Positions 1-8,442 of a stretch of 64,000 nucleotides of DNA are shown here, piece after piece (position 1 is the stretch's first letter; every line of letters starts with the position of its first letter). Source of the DNA: Bin125 sp026705025 (GTDB lineage: Bacteria; Chloroflexota; Dehalococcoidia; Bin125). The translations under genes were made by a program, and so were the position numbers. The DNA is taken from positions 62,001 to 126,000 of the forward strand of contig JAPPBN010000045.1 in assembly GCA_026705025.1 (NCBI GenBank), in the 5' to 3' direction. The notes below the pieces were generated by a model. That model did not search any database and was not told the DNA's origin. It was given only the letters and a program-made list of their open reading frames with translations.

Positions 1-124
1 CACCCCCGGCAGCGGGCATCGTGTACAGATCCCAGCCTTCGGCGCGGTTGCTGAGAAAGGCGATCTGTTGGCCGTCGGGCGACCAGGTCGGCGACATGCC
101 ATTCTCGGCGGAGATCAGTTCCAT
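1..124 (-). CDS. PD40/TolB-like beta-propeller protein, 5' fragment
   Basis: The minus strand reads a WD40-like PD40 repeat from an ATG at 124: the core PTWSPDGQQIAFLSNR is followed by W-D-L-Y-T-M-P, the usual propeller blade signature of TolB-like proteins. The gene runs off the left edge, so only about 41 residues are seen. There is no signal peptide before the first blade and the start overlaps the divergent Nudix start by two bases, which is odd. The frame stays open upstream without propeller-like sequence. It may be a complete gene with a short N-terminus or the remnant of a larger one. Confidence 0.5.
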   Translation of the reverse strand, partial: MELISAENGMSPTWSPDGQQIAFLSNRAEGWDLYTMPAAGG

Positions 125-644
125 GTGCGATACGGTACGTCCCGTGGACGGTATCCGACACTTCACGGTGACCACATTTGTGTCGATGGATGGCGCGACC
201 CTGCTGCACTGGCACCGTAAAGTTGGCCTATGGCTGCCGCCCGGCGGCCATATTGAACCGAACGAGGATCCCTTGCAGGCGGCCAGGCGTGAGGCGTTGG
301 AGGAGACAGGTATCACCGTGGAGATCATGCCAACCTCTGATGCTTTCGAGTATGCCGACCCTCCTCAGTTGTCGCCCCCGGCGACGATCATGATGGAGCC
401 GATTCGTTCCTTCGCTGGCGAGGACGCCCACCACCACATCGACATGATCTACTTCACTCGCCCGACGAACAGCGAACGACCGACGCCGCCCAGCGAGACG
501 TGGCGATGGGTGAGTCGGAAACACCTTGAGGACAACGCGCCGATGACGCTCGAGGGCGTCTCGGCGCGAATCTCGGAGGATGTGCGGGTATTGGGGATGG
601 CGGCGATTGACCATGAAGCGCATTTCGGGGAGAAGAGAGCGTGA
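123..644 (+). CDS. Nudix hydrolase
   Basis: A 173-residue protein with a complete Nudix box, G-x5-E-x7-REALEETGI (the glycine-rich start is GGHIEPNE), at about residues 40-62. Such enzymes hydrolyse nucleoside diphosphates linked to another moiety; the substrate cannot be read from sequence. The ATG at 123 was preferred to the longer open frame from 21 because the extra codons lie over the divergent propeller gene and look non-coding. The stop codon overlaps the GTG start of serS (GTGA), so the two are translationally coupled; the link may be positional only. Confidence 0.85.
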   Translation: MCDTVRPVDGIRHFTVTTFVSMDGATLLHWHRKVGLWLPPGGHIEPNEDPLQAARREALEETGITVEIMPTSDAFEYADPPQLSPPATIMMEPIRSFAGEDAHHHIDMIYFTRPTNSERPTPPSETWRWVSRKHLEDNAPMTLEGVSARISEDVRVLGMAAIDHEAHFGEKRA

Positions 645-1903
645 TCTCTGCGCAGATGATTCGCGAGGATGCCGAAGCAATTCGTAGGTCGCTGAAGCGG
701 CGGCGGACAGATGCTCCGCTTGATGAAGCCATTGAAGTCGACGACCAGCGCCGCGAAGTGTTGGTGGAGTTGGAAGACTTGCGAGCGGAACGGAATGCGG
801 CCGGCCGAGCAATCGGGAAGGCGAAGGACAACGAGGAGCGCCAACGTTTGATCGCCGCTCAGCGGGAATCGGCTGCACGGATTGACGAGCTGGAAGAGCA
901 GTTGCGCGCGGTCGAATCCTCGATGATTGCGCTGCTGGCGGAGATTCCAAACGTCGTCGGCGATGAGACGCCGGATGGCAACGACGAAGATTCGAACGTC
1001 GTCGTCCGCGAGTGGGGTAAGCGAAGGGCCTTCAATTTCGATCCCAGGCCGCACTGGGAGATCGGCGAGCAACTCGGGATCATTGACATCGAGCGCGCCG
1101 CCGCGATGTCAGGCTCACGGATGTACGCCCTCCGAGGCGCGGGCGCTCGTCTGCAGCGCGCGTTGATCGGCTGGTTCCTCGATTGCCACGGCGAGTCGGG
1201 CTACGAGGAGTGTTACGTCCCGGCGATGGTGCGCGAAGACGCGATGCGCGCCTCCGGCCAGTTGCCAAAGTTCCGCGACAACCTCTACCGAGACGAAGAA
1301 GAGGACTACTACTTCGTCCCGACGGCCGAGGTCCCGCTGACCAACATGCACGCCGACGAGATCCTCTCGGAGGATCAGCTGCCGATTCGCTACGCCGCGC
1401 ACACCCCATGCTTCCGGCGCGAGAAGACGAGTGCCGGACGAGACGTGCGCGGGATCAAGCGAGTGCACCAGTTCGAGAAAGTTGAGATGTATCAGTTCAC
1501 AACGCCGGAAGCCTCCGCATCCGCGCTCGAAGAGATGCTCGCTTCGGCGGAGTCGCTGTTGCAGGGACTGGCTCTGGAGTACCGAGTCCTGCAGATCTGC
1601 AGCGGCGACATCGGATTCAGCGCCTCGGTCAGCTACGACCTCGAAATCTGGGCGCCCGGGGCGCAGGAGTGGCTGGAAGTGTCCAGCATCTCCAATTGCA
1701 CCGACTTCCAGGCGCGGCGCGCGAACATCCGCTATCGACCCGAAGACAAGAGGGGCACGCGGTTCGTCCATACCCTGAACGGTTCCGGTTTGGCCCTGCC
1801 CAGAGCGATTGCCGCCCTGCTGGAGAACGGCCAGCAGTCCGACGGTTCTGTCATCCTCCCCGAGATACTGGCCTCGCGGATGGGCTCCCGTGTCATCACT
1901 TGA
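641..1903 (+). CDS. serS: seryl-tRNA synthetase
   Basis: Cytosolic enzyme charging tRNA-Ser (and tRNA-Sec where present) with serine. The 420-residue length fits bacterial SerRS. The N-terminal 100 residues are charged and helical, as expected for the tRNA-binding coiled-coil arm. Class II motif 2 is visible as TPCFRREKTSAGRD, followed by the HQFEKVEM strand, and motif 3 as NGSGLALPRAIAALLENGQ. GTG at 641 is used as start because it overlaps the upstream stop; ATG at 656 is an alternative. The gene is followed by an overlapping methyltransferase. Confidence 0.97.
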   Translation: MISAQMIREDAEAIRRSLKRRRTDAPLDEAIEVDDQRREVLVELEDLRAERNAAGRAIGKAKDNEERQRLIAAQRESAARIDELEEQLRAVESSMIALLAEIPNVVGDETPDGNDEDSNVVVREWGKRRAFNFDPRPHWEIGEQLGIIDIERAAAMSGSRMYALRGAGARLQRALIGWFLDCHGESGYEECYVPAMVREDAMRASGQLPKFRDNLYRDEEEDYYFVPTAEVPLTNMHADEILSEDQLPIRYAAHTPCFRREKTSAGRDVRGIKRVHQFEKVEMYQFTTPEASASALEEMLASAESLLQGLALEYRVLQICSGDIGFSASVSYDLEIWAPGAQEWLEVSSISNCTDFQARRANIRYRPEDKRGTRFVHTLNGSGLALPRAIAALLENGQQSDGSVILPEILASRMGSRVIT

Positions 1904-2765
1904 TCCGTACCGAGAGGCGAACCGGGCTCGCTGGGACGAGTCGGTTGCGGTTCACGCTGCTTCAGACTTCTACGGCGTCGAACGATTCCTGGCGGGCAAC
2001 ACAACGCTGTTGCCGCTTGATCTGAATGAAGTCGGCAGCGTTGCAGGAAAGTCGCTCCTGCATCTGCAGTGCCACTTTGGCCTCGACACCTTGTCCTGGG
2101 CTCGCCTGGGAGCCGAAGTTGTTGGCGTCGACTTTGCTCCCTCAGCGGTCGATACCGCTCGGGAGATTGCCGATCGGGCAGGCTTGAACGCTGAGTTTGT
2201 GGAGTCGGAATTGTACGCATCGCCCGAGGTCCTGGCGGACCGCATGGGGACGTTTGATCTGGTCTACGTGAACATTGGCGCCCTGTGCTGGTTGCCGGAC
2301 ATCGCCGGTTGGGCGGACGTCTGCGCCGGATTCCTGAAGGACGGCGGCCGGTTGTACGTCAGAGACGTACATCCAATCACGTTTTCGGTCGACGACGACG
2401 CGCCCCTAGGTGAGTTGCCTCTGCGTTACCCCTACTTCGAGACGGAGCAACCACTGCACTGGAGCGGCGACGGCGACTACACCGACCCGTCCGCCACGTT
2501 CGAGCACCAGGAATCCTACGAATGGAATCACGGCCTCGGCGAGATTGTGACCGCCGTGCTGGCGGCAGGATTGCAGCTCGACTTCCTGCACGAGCAGGAT
2601 TGGACCGTCTATCCGGCGCTGCCCTGGCTGGTCGAGGCGGAGCGAGGCGTTTGGCGACTACCAGACATCGAGGGAAAGCCGGACCGCCGCCTGCCGCTGA
2701 TGTTCTCGTTACGTGCGACCAACGGCGCTACTCGACCTTCCCCATCGGCTCGTCCTTCCAGGTGA
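1890..2765 (+). CDS. class I SAM-dependent methyltransferase
   Basis: A 291-residue protein starting at a GTG inside the 3' end of serS (14-base overlap). It has a Rossmann methyltransferase fold: motif I reads LLHLQCHFGLDTLSWARLGA, then VVGVDFAPSAV with the acidic residue that binds the ribose, and FDLVYVNIGALCWLPD in the post-I region. Motif I has Q-C-H-F-G in place of the commoner glycine-rich E/D-x-G-x-G-x-G, a form seen in a subgroup of small-molecule methyltransferases. The C-terminus overlaps the convergent gene at 2728. The substrate is unknown. Confidence 0.85.
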   Translation: MSSLDPYREANRARWDESVAVHAASDFYGVERFLAGNTTLLPLDLNEVGSVAGKSLLHLQCHFGLDTLSWARLGAEVVGVDFAPSAVDTAREIADRAGLNAEFVESELYASPEVLADRMGTFDLVYVNIGALCWLPDIAGWADVCAGFLKDGGRLYVRDVHPITFSVDDDAPLGELPLRYPYFETEQPLHWSGDGDYTDPSATFEHQESYEWNHGLGEIVTAVLAAGLQLDFLHEQDWTVYPALPWLVEAERGVWRLPDIEGKPDRRLPLMFSLRATNGATRPSPSARPSR

Positions 2766-3129
2766 AGAAGGGGCCTCCGATCTTCACGTGTACCGGCTCG
2801 GTGAAAGTGGGATGCGTGGCCAGGGTGAGTTCGTGTCTGGCGCGACCGCCTGTAGCGAGCCTGTTGCGAACATCGTCGGGTCCGCGCCAGGTGTCCTGAC
2901 GAGCCCGCGTGGCGTGCCAATGGTCGCGATCGGTGTACTGCGTCAACAGGATGACCATGTCACAGGGCTCGGTGACTTCATCGTTCGGGTGAGGCTCCTC
3001 GGCCCGGAACATCCCCAGGATGCGGGCGCCCGCGGCCTCAATCGACGGCCAGATCTCTTCTCGGCTGAGTCGTTCGAACTCGTCGAACGAGCCCTTCTGA
3101 ATCCAGAACCTGCGCATGACGACGAGCAT
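2728..3129 (-). CDS. NIPSNAP/ABM-like small protein of unknown function
   Basis: A 133-residue protein with a strong Shine-Dalgarno, GGAGGTAAC, four to five bases before the ATG at 3129, which makes this strand the coding one. The sequence (MRRFWIQKGSFDEFERL near the N-terminus, then ILGMFRAEE and DMVILLTQYTD) looks like the beta-alpha-beta units of the dimeric alpha/beta barrel superfamily (NIPSNAP or antibiotic-biosynthesis monooxygenase type). It is convergent with the methyltransferase and overlaps its end by 38 bases. The family call is pattern-based and tentative. Confidence 0.65.
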   Translation of the reverse strand: MLVVMRRFWIQKGSFDEFERLSREEIWPSIEAAGARILGMFRAEEPHPNDEVTEPCDMVILLTQYTDRDHWHATRARQDTWRGPDDVRNRLATGGRARHELTLATHPTFTEPVHVKIGGPFFTWKDEPMGKVE

Positions 3130-3204
3130 CCGTTACCTCCAGTTCAGCGCCTAATCGGCGCGTAACATTATGGAGCAGTTGACGCGCCAGGTTCGGAGCC
3201 CTTT

Positions 3205-3828
3205 GTGAGCTTCCTCAAACGTCTCTTCAGACGTGGTCCAGACGATGAGTCGACCAAGGCCGTGATCGACATGTTGGCGAAACGCAGCGTCAGCGGCCGT
3301 CCGGCGGTTGATCCCGATGGGGTGCTGCAGGAGTTGTCGCTGGCCAGGGGTTCGCGGACGCTGGCCGTGGTTGAGCTCGAGGACGAACAGGCGCCGCTGC
3401 GATATGTGATCGCCTCTCGGATCGGCGGCGACGCCGCGGGACACACGGGCCGGGTCACCGTGACCGGCTTGCATGTCACGCTCGATCGCCGGGCCCTGCC
3501 GGAGCAGTGGCCGTCGCGATGGGCGACGCCGGTGCAGGCGCAGCCGAGCGACGGCAGCGCCGATTTCGGCCAGTCGCGTGATTTCGTCTGGCGGCCGCTG
3601 GACGCAACAGGAGCGAACGTCTCGGAGGTCGTGCAACTCCTGAGCGAGAACGATCGCGTGACTCGCTGGGTAGGCGGAGTCCTGCGAGATCAGGGGACGA
3701 TGCAGTTCGAGGTGGCGCCGACGGCGTCGATGGTGCGTGTGGCGGCGCACCAGGGCGGGCGCGGGTTGCCGCATCCGACCACGGTTGAGGCGGTGTTGAC
3801 GGTGGCGAGGGCGATTGCCGGTCGTTGA
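3205..3828 (+). CDS. hypothetical protein
   Basis: A 207-residue GTG-start ORF, divergent from the gene at 3129. The N-terminus MSFLKRLFRR is basic and amphipathic. The body has no motif I recognise: no membrane segment, no cysteines, no nucleotide-binding loop. Codon third positions are GC-rich like the neighbours, which supports coding. It ends 14 bases before the encoded CCA of the tRNA-Ser gene on the other strand. Confidence 0.6.
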   Translation: MSFLKRLFRRGPDDESTKAVIDMLAKRSVSGRPAVDPDGVLQELSLARGSRTLAVVELEDEQAPLRYVIASRIGGDAAGHTGRVTVTGLHVTLDRRALPEQWPSRWATPVQAQPSDGSADFGQSRDFVWRPLDATGANVSEVVQLLSENDRVTRWVGGVLRDQGTMQFEVAPTASMVRVAAHQGGRGLPHPTTVEAVLTVARAIAGR

Positions 3829-3851
3829 TCTCAGATTCGGCAAGTTGCTGG

Positions 3852-3938
3852 CGGAGGGGGAGGGATTCGAACCCCCGAGACGCTTGCACGCCTAACGGTT
3901 TTCAAGACCGCCGCCTTCGTCCGCTCGGCCACCCCTCC
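3852..3938 (-). tRNA. tRNA-Ser(UGA)
   Basis: The minus strand folds as a class II tRNA: acceptor GGAGGGG/CCCCTCC, anticodon stem GCGGT/ACCGT with loop CTTGAAA (anticodon UGA), a long variable arm and the T loop TTCGAAT. The CCA end is encoded just beyond (3849-3851). Confidence 0.95.
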
Positions 3939-3973
3939 GCGGAGTTCAGCGTATCAACGTTCCGCGTCGGGAG

Positions 3974-4106
3974 GGACCCTCACACCGACCCTCTCCCAGA
4001 GGGAGAGGGAGTTCCCGTCTACGCGAGGGACAGGGCGGTTCCGGTCCCCTCTCCCCGAGGGAGAGGGCTAGAGCCTGCCCCCGCGAAGGCGGGGGGTGAG
4101 GGCCTC
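3974..4106. repeat. palindromic intergenic repeat family A, two copies
   Basis: Two copies of a dispersed element built around CCTCTCCC-N2-4-GGGAGAGG and a CCCTCAC flank. The first (3974-4009) is in plus orientation. The second (4039-4106) is inverted and contains an extra GC-rich hairpin, CCCCCGC-CTTC-GCGGGGG read on the minus strand. They lie between the tRNA-Ser gene and the 3' end of the alcohol dehydrogenase gene. Related copies are at 19371, 39650, 40755 and 42272. Confidence 0.8.
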
Positions 4107-4112
4107 TGTCGA

Positions 4113-5198
4113 CTAGAAGCTGGTCAGCACCGTTCGAGCGACCTCGCCGGCCTTCATTGCCCGGAAGGCTTCGTTGATGTCCTCGAGCGGCGCGGTCACA
4201 GTGACCATCTCGTCCAGCATCAGGCGACCCTGGCGGTAGTAGTCGACCAGGTTGGGCATGTCCGTCCGGAAGCGGTTGCTGCCCATGCTCGAACCTTGCA
4301 GGACCTTCTCGGAGAGCAGTTCGTGCGCCGGAATCTCCAGCGTTTGTCCGAGCGGGACCATGCCGATGATCGTGGCGACGCCGCCGCGCTTGATCGCTGC
4401 GAAGCACTGTTCGGCGACGGTCTTGAGGCCGATCGCCTCGAAGCTGAAGTCGACGCCCTCGCCGTCGGTCATGTCCTGGATCTGCGCGACCGGGTCGCCA
4501 GTGGAGGCGTCGACCGAGTGGGTGGCGCCGAGCTCCCGTGCCAGTGCGAGCTTGTGCTCGTGCAGGTCGACGGCGATGATCTGCTTCGCTCCCGCGATTC
4601 GTGCGCCCTGGATCGCTGACAGGCCCACGCCGCCGGCGCCAAAGACAGCCACGGTGCTGCCGTGATGGACCTTGGCGGTATTCATCGCCGCGCCGGCGCC
4701 GGTCATCACGCCGCAACCGATTAGAGCGGCCTTGTCCAGGGGCATCTCGTCGTCGACGTAGACCAGCGCGTTCTCGTGGACCAGGGTGTACTCGGCGTAG
4801 GTCGAGAGGTTGGCGAATTGGGCGACCGGGTTGCCGTTCCAGGAGAGACGGGGGTCCTCATCCGGTCGGCGCTGGGTTTCCGGGCTGCGGCAGAGGGCGG
4901 GTCGCCCGCTGAGGCAGTAGGAGCAGTTCCCGCAGAAGACCGAGAGACACATGATCACGTGGTCGCCGGCTTTGAACTGTTGAACCAGCTCGCCGACTTC
5001 CTCGACCACGCCTGCGGCCTCGTGGCCGAGAATGCCGGGCGCCTGGAAGGGGTAGAGACCCTCGACGAAATGCAGGTCGGAATGGCAGACGCCGGAGGCG
5101 GCCGTCTTGACCAGTACCTCACGCGGGCCGGGCTTCGAAACGTCTACGTCTTCGATTGTCAAATCCTGATTGGGGCCGTGGAAGACGGCGGCTTTCAT
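4113..5198 (-). CDS. zinc-dependent alcohol dehydrogenase (MDR family)
   Basis: A 361-residue medium-chain dehydrogenase/reductase. It carries the catalytic-zinc cysteine and histidine region GVCHSDLHF, the GHEAAGVVEEVG motif, a structural zinc site CGNCSYCLSGRPALC with four cysteines, and the NAD-binding loop GAGGVGLSA. It oxidises an alcohol (or S-hydroxymethyl-thiol) with NAD; the group-III-like pattern makes a class III/formaldehyde-type enzyme possible. The start is ATG 5198 with AAAGGA upstream. The open frame continues to 5360, but that extension is the tRNA-Leu gene read as protein. Confidence 0.9.
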   Translation of the reverse strand: MKAAVFHGPNQDLTIEDVDVSKPGPREVLVKTAASGVCHSDLHFVEGLYPFQAPGILGHEAAGVVEEVGELVQQFKAGDHVIMCLSVFCGNCSYCLSGRPALCRSPETQRRPDEDPRLSWNGNPVAQFANLSTYAEYTLVHENALVYVDDEMPLDKAALIGCGVMTGAGAAMNTAKVHHGSTVAVFGAGGVGLSAIQGARIAGAKQIIAVDLHEHKLALARELGATHSVDASTGDPVAQIQDMTDGEGVDFSFEAIGLKTVAEQCFAAIKRGGVATIIGMVPLGQTLEIPAHELLSEKVLQGSSMGSNRFRTDMPNLVDYYRQGRLMLDEMVTVTAPLEDINEAFRAMKAGEVARTVLTSF

Positions 5199-5282
5199 CG
5201 CGACATCCTTTCTGGGCACGGCGCGCCGATGCGCCGTTGCGCTGCGCAGTCTAGGGCTTCGGGTCGTCGGCGTGTGAAGTGG

Positions 5283-5366
5283 TGCCGGGAGAGGGGCTCG
5301 AACCCACACGGCCGTCAGGCCAGCGGATTTTAAGTCCGCCGCGTCTGCCAATTTCGCCATCCCGGC
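5283..5366 (-). tRNA. tRNA-Leu(UAA)
   Basis: The minus strand has acceptor GCCGGGA/TCCCGGC, anticodon stem GCGGA/TCCGC with loop CTTAAAA (anticodon UAA), a long variable arm and the T loop TTCGAGC. CCA is encoded at 5280-5282. Confidence 0.95.
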
Positions 5367-5390
5367 GCGTCCTGTGACGATATCGAAGAT

Positions 5391-7919
5391 TCAGCGCTCC
5401 GTCGTGACGCTGATTGAAGTGCCATCAGTGGCGAGGCTGATGTCGCCATGTTCGGCGGTAAGCAGTGAGGTGGCCCCCACGGCGGCGAGCGACGTCAGAA
5501 CCTCGTCGTGAGGGTGTCCCTGTGGATTGTCGGCACCTGCGCTGAGAATGGCCAGCGTGGGCCGGACCGTTTCGAGGAACAACATCGAGGACGAAAATCG
5601 GCTGCCCTGGTGGGCGACCTTGAGCACGTCGGCGCGGAGTTCGCAGGGCTGGGAACCGTTCGCGCAGGGATGCCGGACCAGGTCAAGCTCCTGTTCAACG
5701 TTGATGTCCCCGGTGAACAGGAACGCGGCATCGCCGTAGCGCGCGCGGATCACGATCGAGGTGGAGTTCGGATTGTCCCGATACTCCTCAGGCAACCCGC
5801 GAGCCGGAGGCCAGAGCACATCGAGCGTGAGCGGGGAAGCTCCCGCTAACTCAATGTGACGGCCGGGTTCTGCCTCAATCCTGGGAATGTCATGTTGTTC
5901 GAGCAGGTCGACCAACCGGCGCCCGAATGCAGTCCGCTCGACGTAGGCACTGAGTAAGACCTGCCCGACGTCATAGTGCTCCAGCACGGCCCACAACGCC
6001 TCCCCGTGGTCGGACTGCGGGTGCGTGATGACGACGAGATCGATCCGCCGAGAGTTTGTCGGCAGATGTGAACGCAGCGCGGCAAGGGTGTCGTGCGAAC
6101 GTTCACCGGTGTCGATCAGCACCGAGCCTCCCGCCGGCGTGACCAACAAGGCCGAATCTCCCTGGCCAACGTCGAGAAAGTGAACATGTAGCCGGTTCTC
6201 TGGCTCACTGGTGGCTGACATCCAGAGCGTCGCGGCGACGGCCGAAGCGATGCCGCACACGACGACCTGCCTGAGGCAACCCCTGAGCTCAGGGATGACC
6301 TCAAGTCCAATGCGGCCGAGCAATGCGGTGGCCTTCGCTACATCTCTGCTGTCGGAGGTCCTGGTCCAGCGGGCGACCCGCTCGCGGTGTGTTCGAAGCG
6401 ACGCGAGCAGGATGGCGGCATAGATCAGGAGGAGGTGGACGTGTCCGAACCCCTGCACGGTGGTGCCGGCGCCCGGAAGCTGGGCAACCTCCTCGGCGAC
6501 GAACACCAGCCAACGCAACGGGAGCCAGGCGAGCGGCCAGGCGATGATCGCCGCGAGACCATCGGACACGAGTCCAACCACCGCCGTGAACGCTGAACCC
6601 AGCATGATCCAGCTGAACAGCGGTGTGACCGCCAGGTTCGCCGCCAGACCGATCAGGGATGCACGTTCGAAGTGCAACGCGATCAACGGCATCGTGGTCA
6701 GTGTTGCCACCAAGGTGACCAGGGCTGCGTCGCGGACCGCGCCTGAGAGTCCTCGTTGGCCGCTGAGGAACTCCTGTGAGATCGTCGGCATCAAGATCAC
6801 GATGCCAAGCGTCCCAGCCAGCGTCAGTTGGAAGGACAAGTCGTGCAGGACCGGAGGCTCAAGCGCGACCATCAGCGCGGCGGTCGCGCCAACGGCGTAC
6901 AGCGCGGACGAGCCTCGACCCAGCAGATGCGACGAGGCGAATACGACGGCCATCCACATCGCCCGCTGGACCGGCGGGTCGGGACCGATCAACGTCCCGT
7001 ACGACAGGGCTGCCAGGATGGCCAGCGACGCAGCCCCGCGCCGACCAACCAGCCAGGCCGATGCCGCCATCACCATCGTGATCAGCAGGGTCAGATTGCT
7101 TCCGGAGATCACGATGAGATGGGACAGCGAGGTGTCGTTGAGCTCGGAACGCAACTCGGGATCAATCGCGTCGCTGCGACCGGTAACGATCCCCTGGGCA
7201 ATGCCCGAGAGCGGAGGTGGAAGCGAGTTGCGGAGGCTGACATCGAGCGCCTCGCGAGCGTCGGCGGCCAGTGAATGCCGCCAACCGATGTCAGCCTGGC
7301 CAAGTTGTCGAAGGCTTCCGGCGCGAACCAATCCGCTGGCCGCAATACGTTGACTAGACAGCCATTGCAGGTATTCGTCCTCTGATTCTGAAGTTGGCGT
7401 CAACACCGCTTCCAGTGCGATGCGATCTCCGTACTCGATGACCTGTGGATCAGGAATGTGCAGCCGTACGCGATCATCAATACGGCGCTGGTCTGTTCCA
7501 ACCTCAATCGTCTCGGCATCCAACAGCAGTCGGATTCCTGTGCTGCGAAACTGCGGCTCTTCCGCTACAACGCCGGTGAGGCGCACAGTCTGACCGGCCA
7601 GATCCGCTGCACCGAGGCTGTCGGCGGGCAACCTGGTCTCGGCGGCCCGCCAGTAGCCAGCCCCCAATACAACGGGTGAGAGCAGGATCAGTGCCAGATG
7701 CAGGCGTCGGCGTTTGGGGACGGCACGAATCCTGGCGCTCGAGGCAATCGCAAACGCGACCACTCCTGCAAGCGCAATCGCGACGGTCCAGATGGCCGCC
7801 TCCGTCAATGCCAGGGCGGCGCCGAGGCCCAACGCCAGCGCCCAGTGCAGGAGCGGAGGCTGGTACGGCAGCCTCATGCCCTGCAACCAGCGCGCTGCTG
7901 ACCTAATCGCCGGCGACAT
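5391..7919 (-). CDS. comEC: ComEC/Rec2 DNA uptake channel
   Basis: An 842-residue integral membrane protein for transport of single-stranded DNA across the cytoplasmic membrane in natural transformation. The N-terminal third has several membrane segments and a DUF4131-like soluble region. The competence domain shows SHLIVISGSNLTLLITMV, the counterpart of the HLLAISG motif. The C-terminal metallo-beta-lactamase domain has FLDVGQGDSALL, ITHPQSDHGEAL and VAHQGSRFSS, including the H-x-x-x-D-H type metal ligands. ATG 7919 overlaps the end of comEA by 17 bases; ATG 7877 is an alternative. Confidence 0.93.
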   Translation of the reverse strand: MSPAIRSAARWLQGMRLPYQPPLLHWALALGLGAALALTEAAIWTVAIALAGVVAFAIASSARIRAVPKRRRLHLALILLSPVVLGAGYWRAAETRLPADSLGAADLAGQTVRLTGVVAEEPQFRSTGIRLLLDAETIEVGTDQRRIDDRVRLHIPDPQVIEYGDRIALEAVLTPTSESEDEYLQWLSSQRIAASGLVRAGSLRQLGQADIGWRHSLAADAREALDVSLRNSLPPPLSGIAQGIVTGRSDAIDPELRSELNDTSLSHLIVISGSNLTLLITMVMAASAWLVGRRGAASLAILAALSYGTLIGPDPPVQRAMWMAVVFASSHLLGRGSSALYAVGATAALMVALEPPVLHDLSFQLTLAGTLGIVILMPTISQEFLSGQRGLSGAVRDAALVTLVATLTTMPLIALHFERASLIGLAANLAVTPLFSWIMLGSAFTAVVGLVSDGLAAIIAWPLAWLPLRWLVFVAEEVAQLPGAGTTVQGFGHVHLLLIYAAILLASLRTHRERVARWTRTSDSRDVAKATALLGRIGLEVIPELRGCLRQVVVCGIASAVAATLWMSATSEPENRLHVHFLDVGQGDSALLVTPAGGSVLIDTGERSHDTLAALRSHLPTNSRRIDLVVITHPQSDHGEALWAVLEHYDVGQVLLSAYVERTAFGRRLVDLLEQHDIPRIEAEPGRHIELAGASPLTLDVLWPPARGLPEEYRDNPNSTSIVIRARYGDAAFLFTGDINVEQELDLVRHPCANGSQPCELRADVLKVAHQGSRFSSSMLFLETVRPTLAILSAGADNPQGHPHDEVLTSLAAVGATSLLTAEHGDISLATDGTSISVTTER

Positions 7920-8331
7920 ACACCGTTGCGAACTCCGTGATCGCCAGCACTTCCGACGGCCGCAGAATCCCGCGATCAACCAGGTCGGCGAGCGAGACGA
8001 ACGGTTGCTCGGAGCGGACCAGGACAATCGCTTCGGCCCGGCGATCACCGATCCCGGGCAGCGTCGAGAGTTCGGCAATGGTCGCCGCGTTCAGATCGAT
8101 CAACGCCGGGCGCGCCTCGGTCGGCAAAGGAGCGGCTCGAACGACCGGATCGATCTGCGATTGGGACTGCTGCACCGCGAGACTGCCTAGCGCGCCCAGA
8201 GCCATCGCGACGGCGAACAACAGCGGCAGCCAGCTTGCCGACCTGCGCCGCAGGTTTGGCCATCGATACCTAGCGTCTCCATCGACCCGCTTCTGCGGCG
8301 CAGGTGGACGAATCTCCAACCTGATCGGCAT
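7903..8331 (-). CDS. comEA: ComEA-like DNA-binding competence protein
   Basis: A 142-residue protein with an N-terminal basic region, one membrane segment (ASWLPLLFAVAMALGALGS) and a C-terminal helix-hairpin-helix domain, LIDLNAATIAELSTLPGIGD. It is expected outside the membrane, binding incoming double-stranded DNA and passing it to ComEC. Start ATG 8331 follows a strong GGAGGTGAG; the 15 codons upstream are excluded. It overlaps comEC, so the two form one operon. Confidence 0.92.
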   Translation of the reverse strand: MPIRLEIRPPAPQKRVDGDARYRWPNLRRRSASWLPLLFAVAMALGALGSLAVQQSQSQIDPVVRAAPLPTEARPALIDLNAATIAELSTLPGIGDRRAEAIVLVRSEQPFVSLADLVDRGILRPSEVLAITEFATVYVAGD

Positions 8332-8442
8332 CTCACCTCCTGTTGATCTGAACTGGCCCCATGGACGGTAAGACATTAAACGAATCAGGTGAGCAACGCG
8401 AAATCCGCAAGGCTACATTTGGATTTGAAGGGTGGTTGCGCC

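Noticed and set aside
2713..3165. Plus-strand ORF opposite the NIPSNAP-like gene
   Set aside because: The minus-strand ORF has a GGAGGTAAC site and a protein-like sequence; this one has neither.
5199..5360. N-terminal extension of the alcohol dehydrogenase reading MAKLADAADLKSAG
   Set aside because: This is the tRNA-Leu gene and its spacer translated; the dehydrogenase starts at ATG 5198 with its own AAAGGA.
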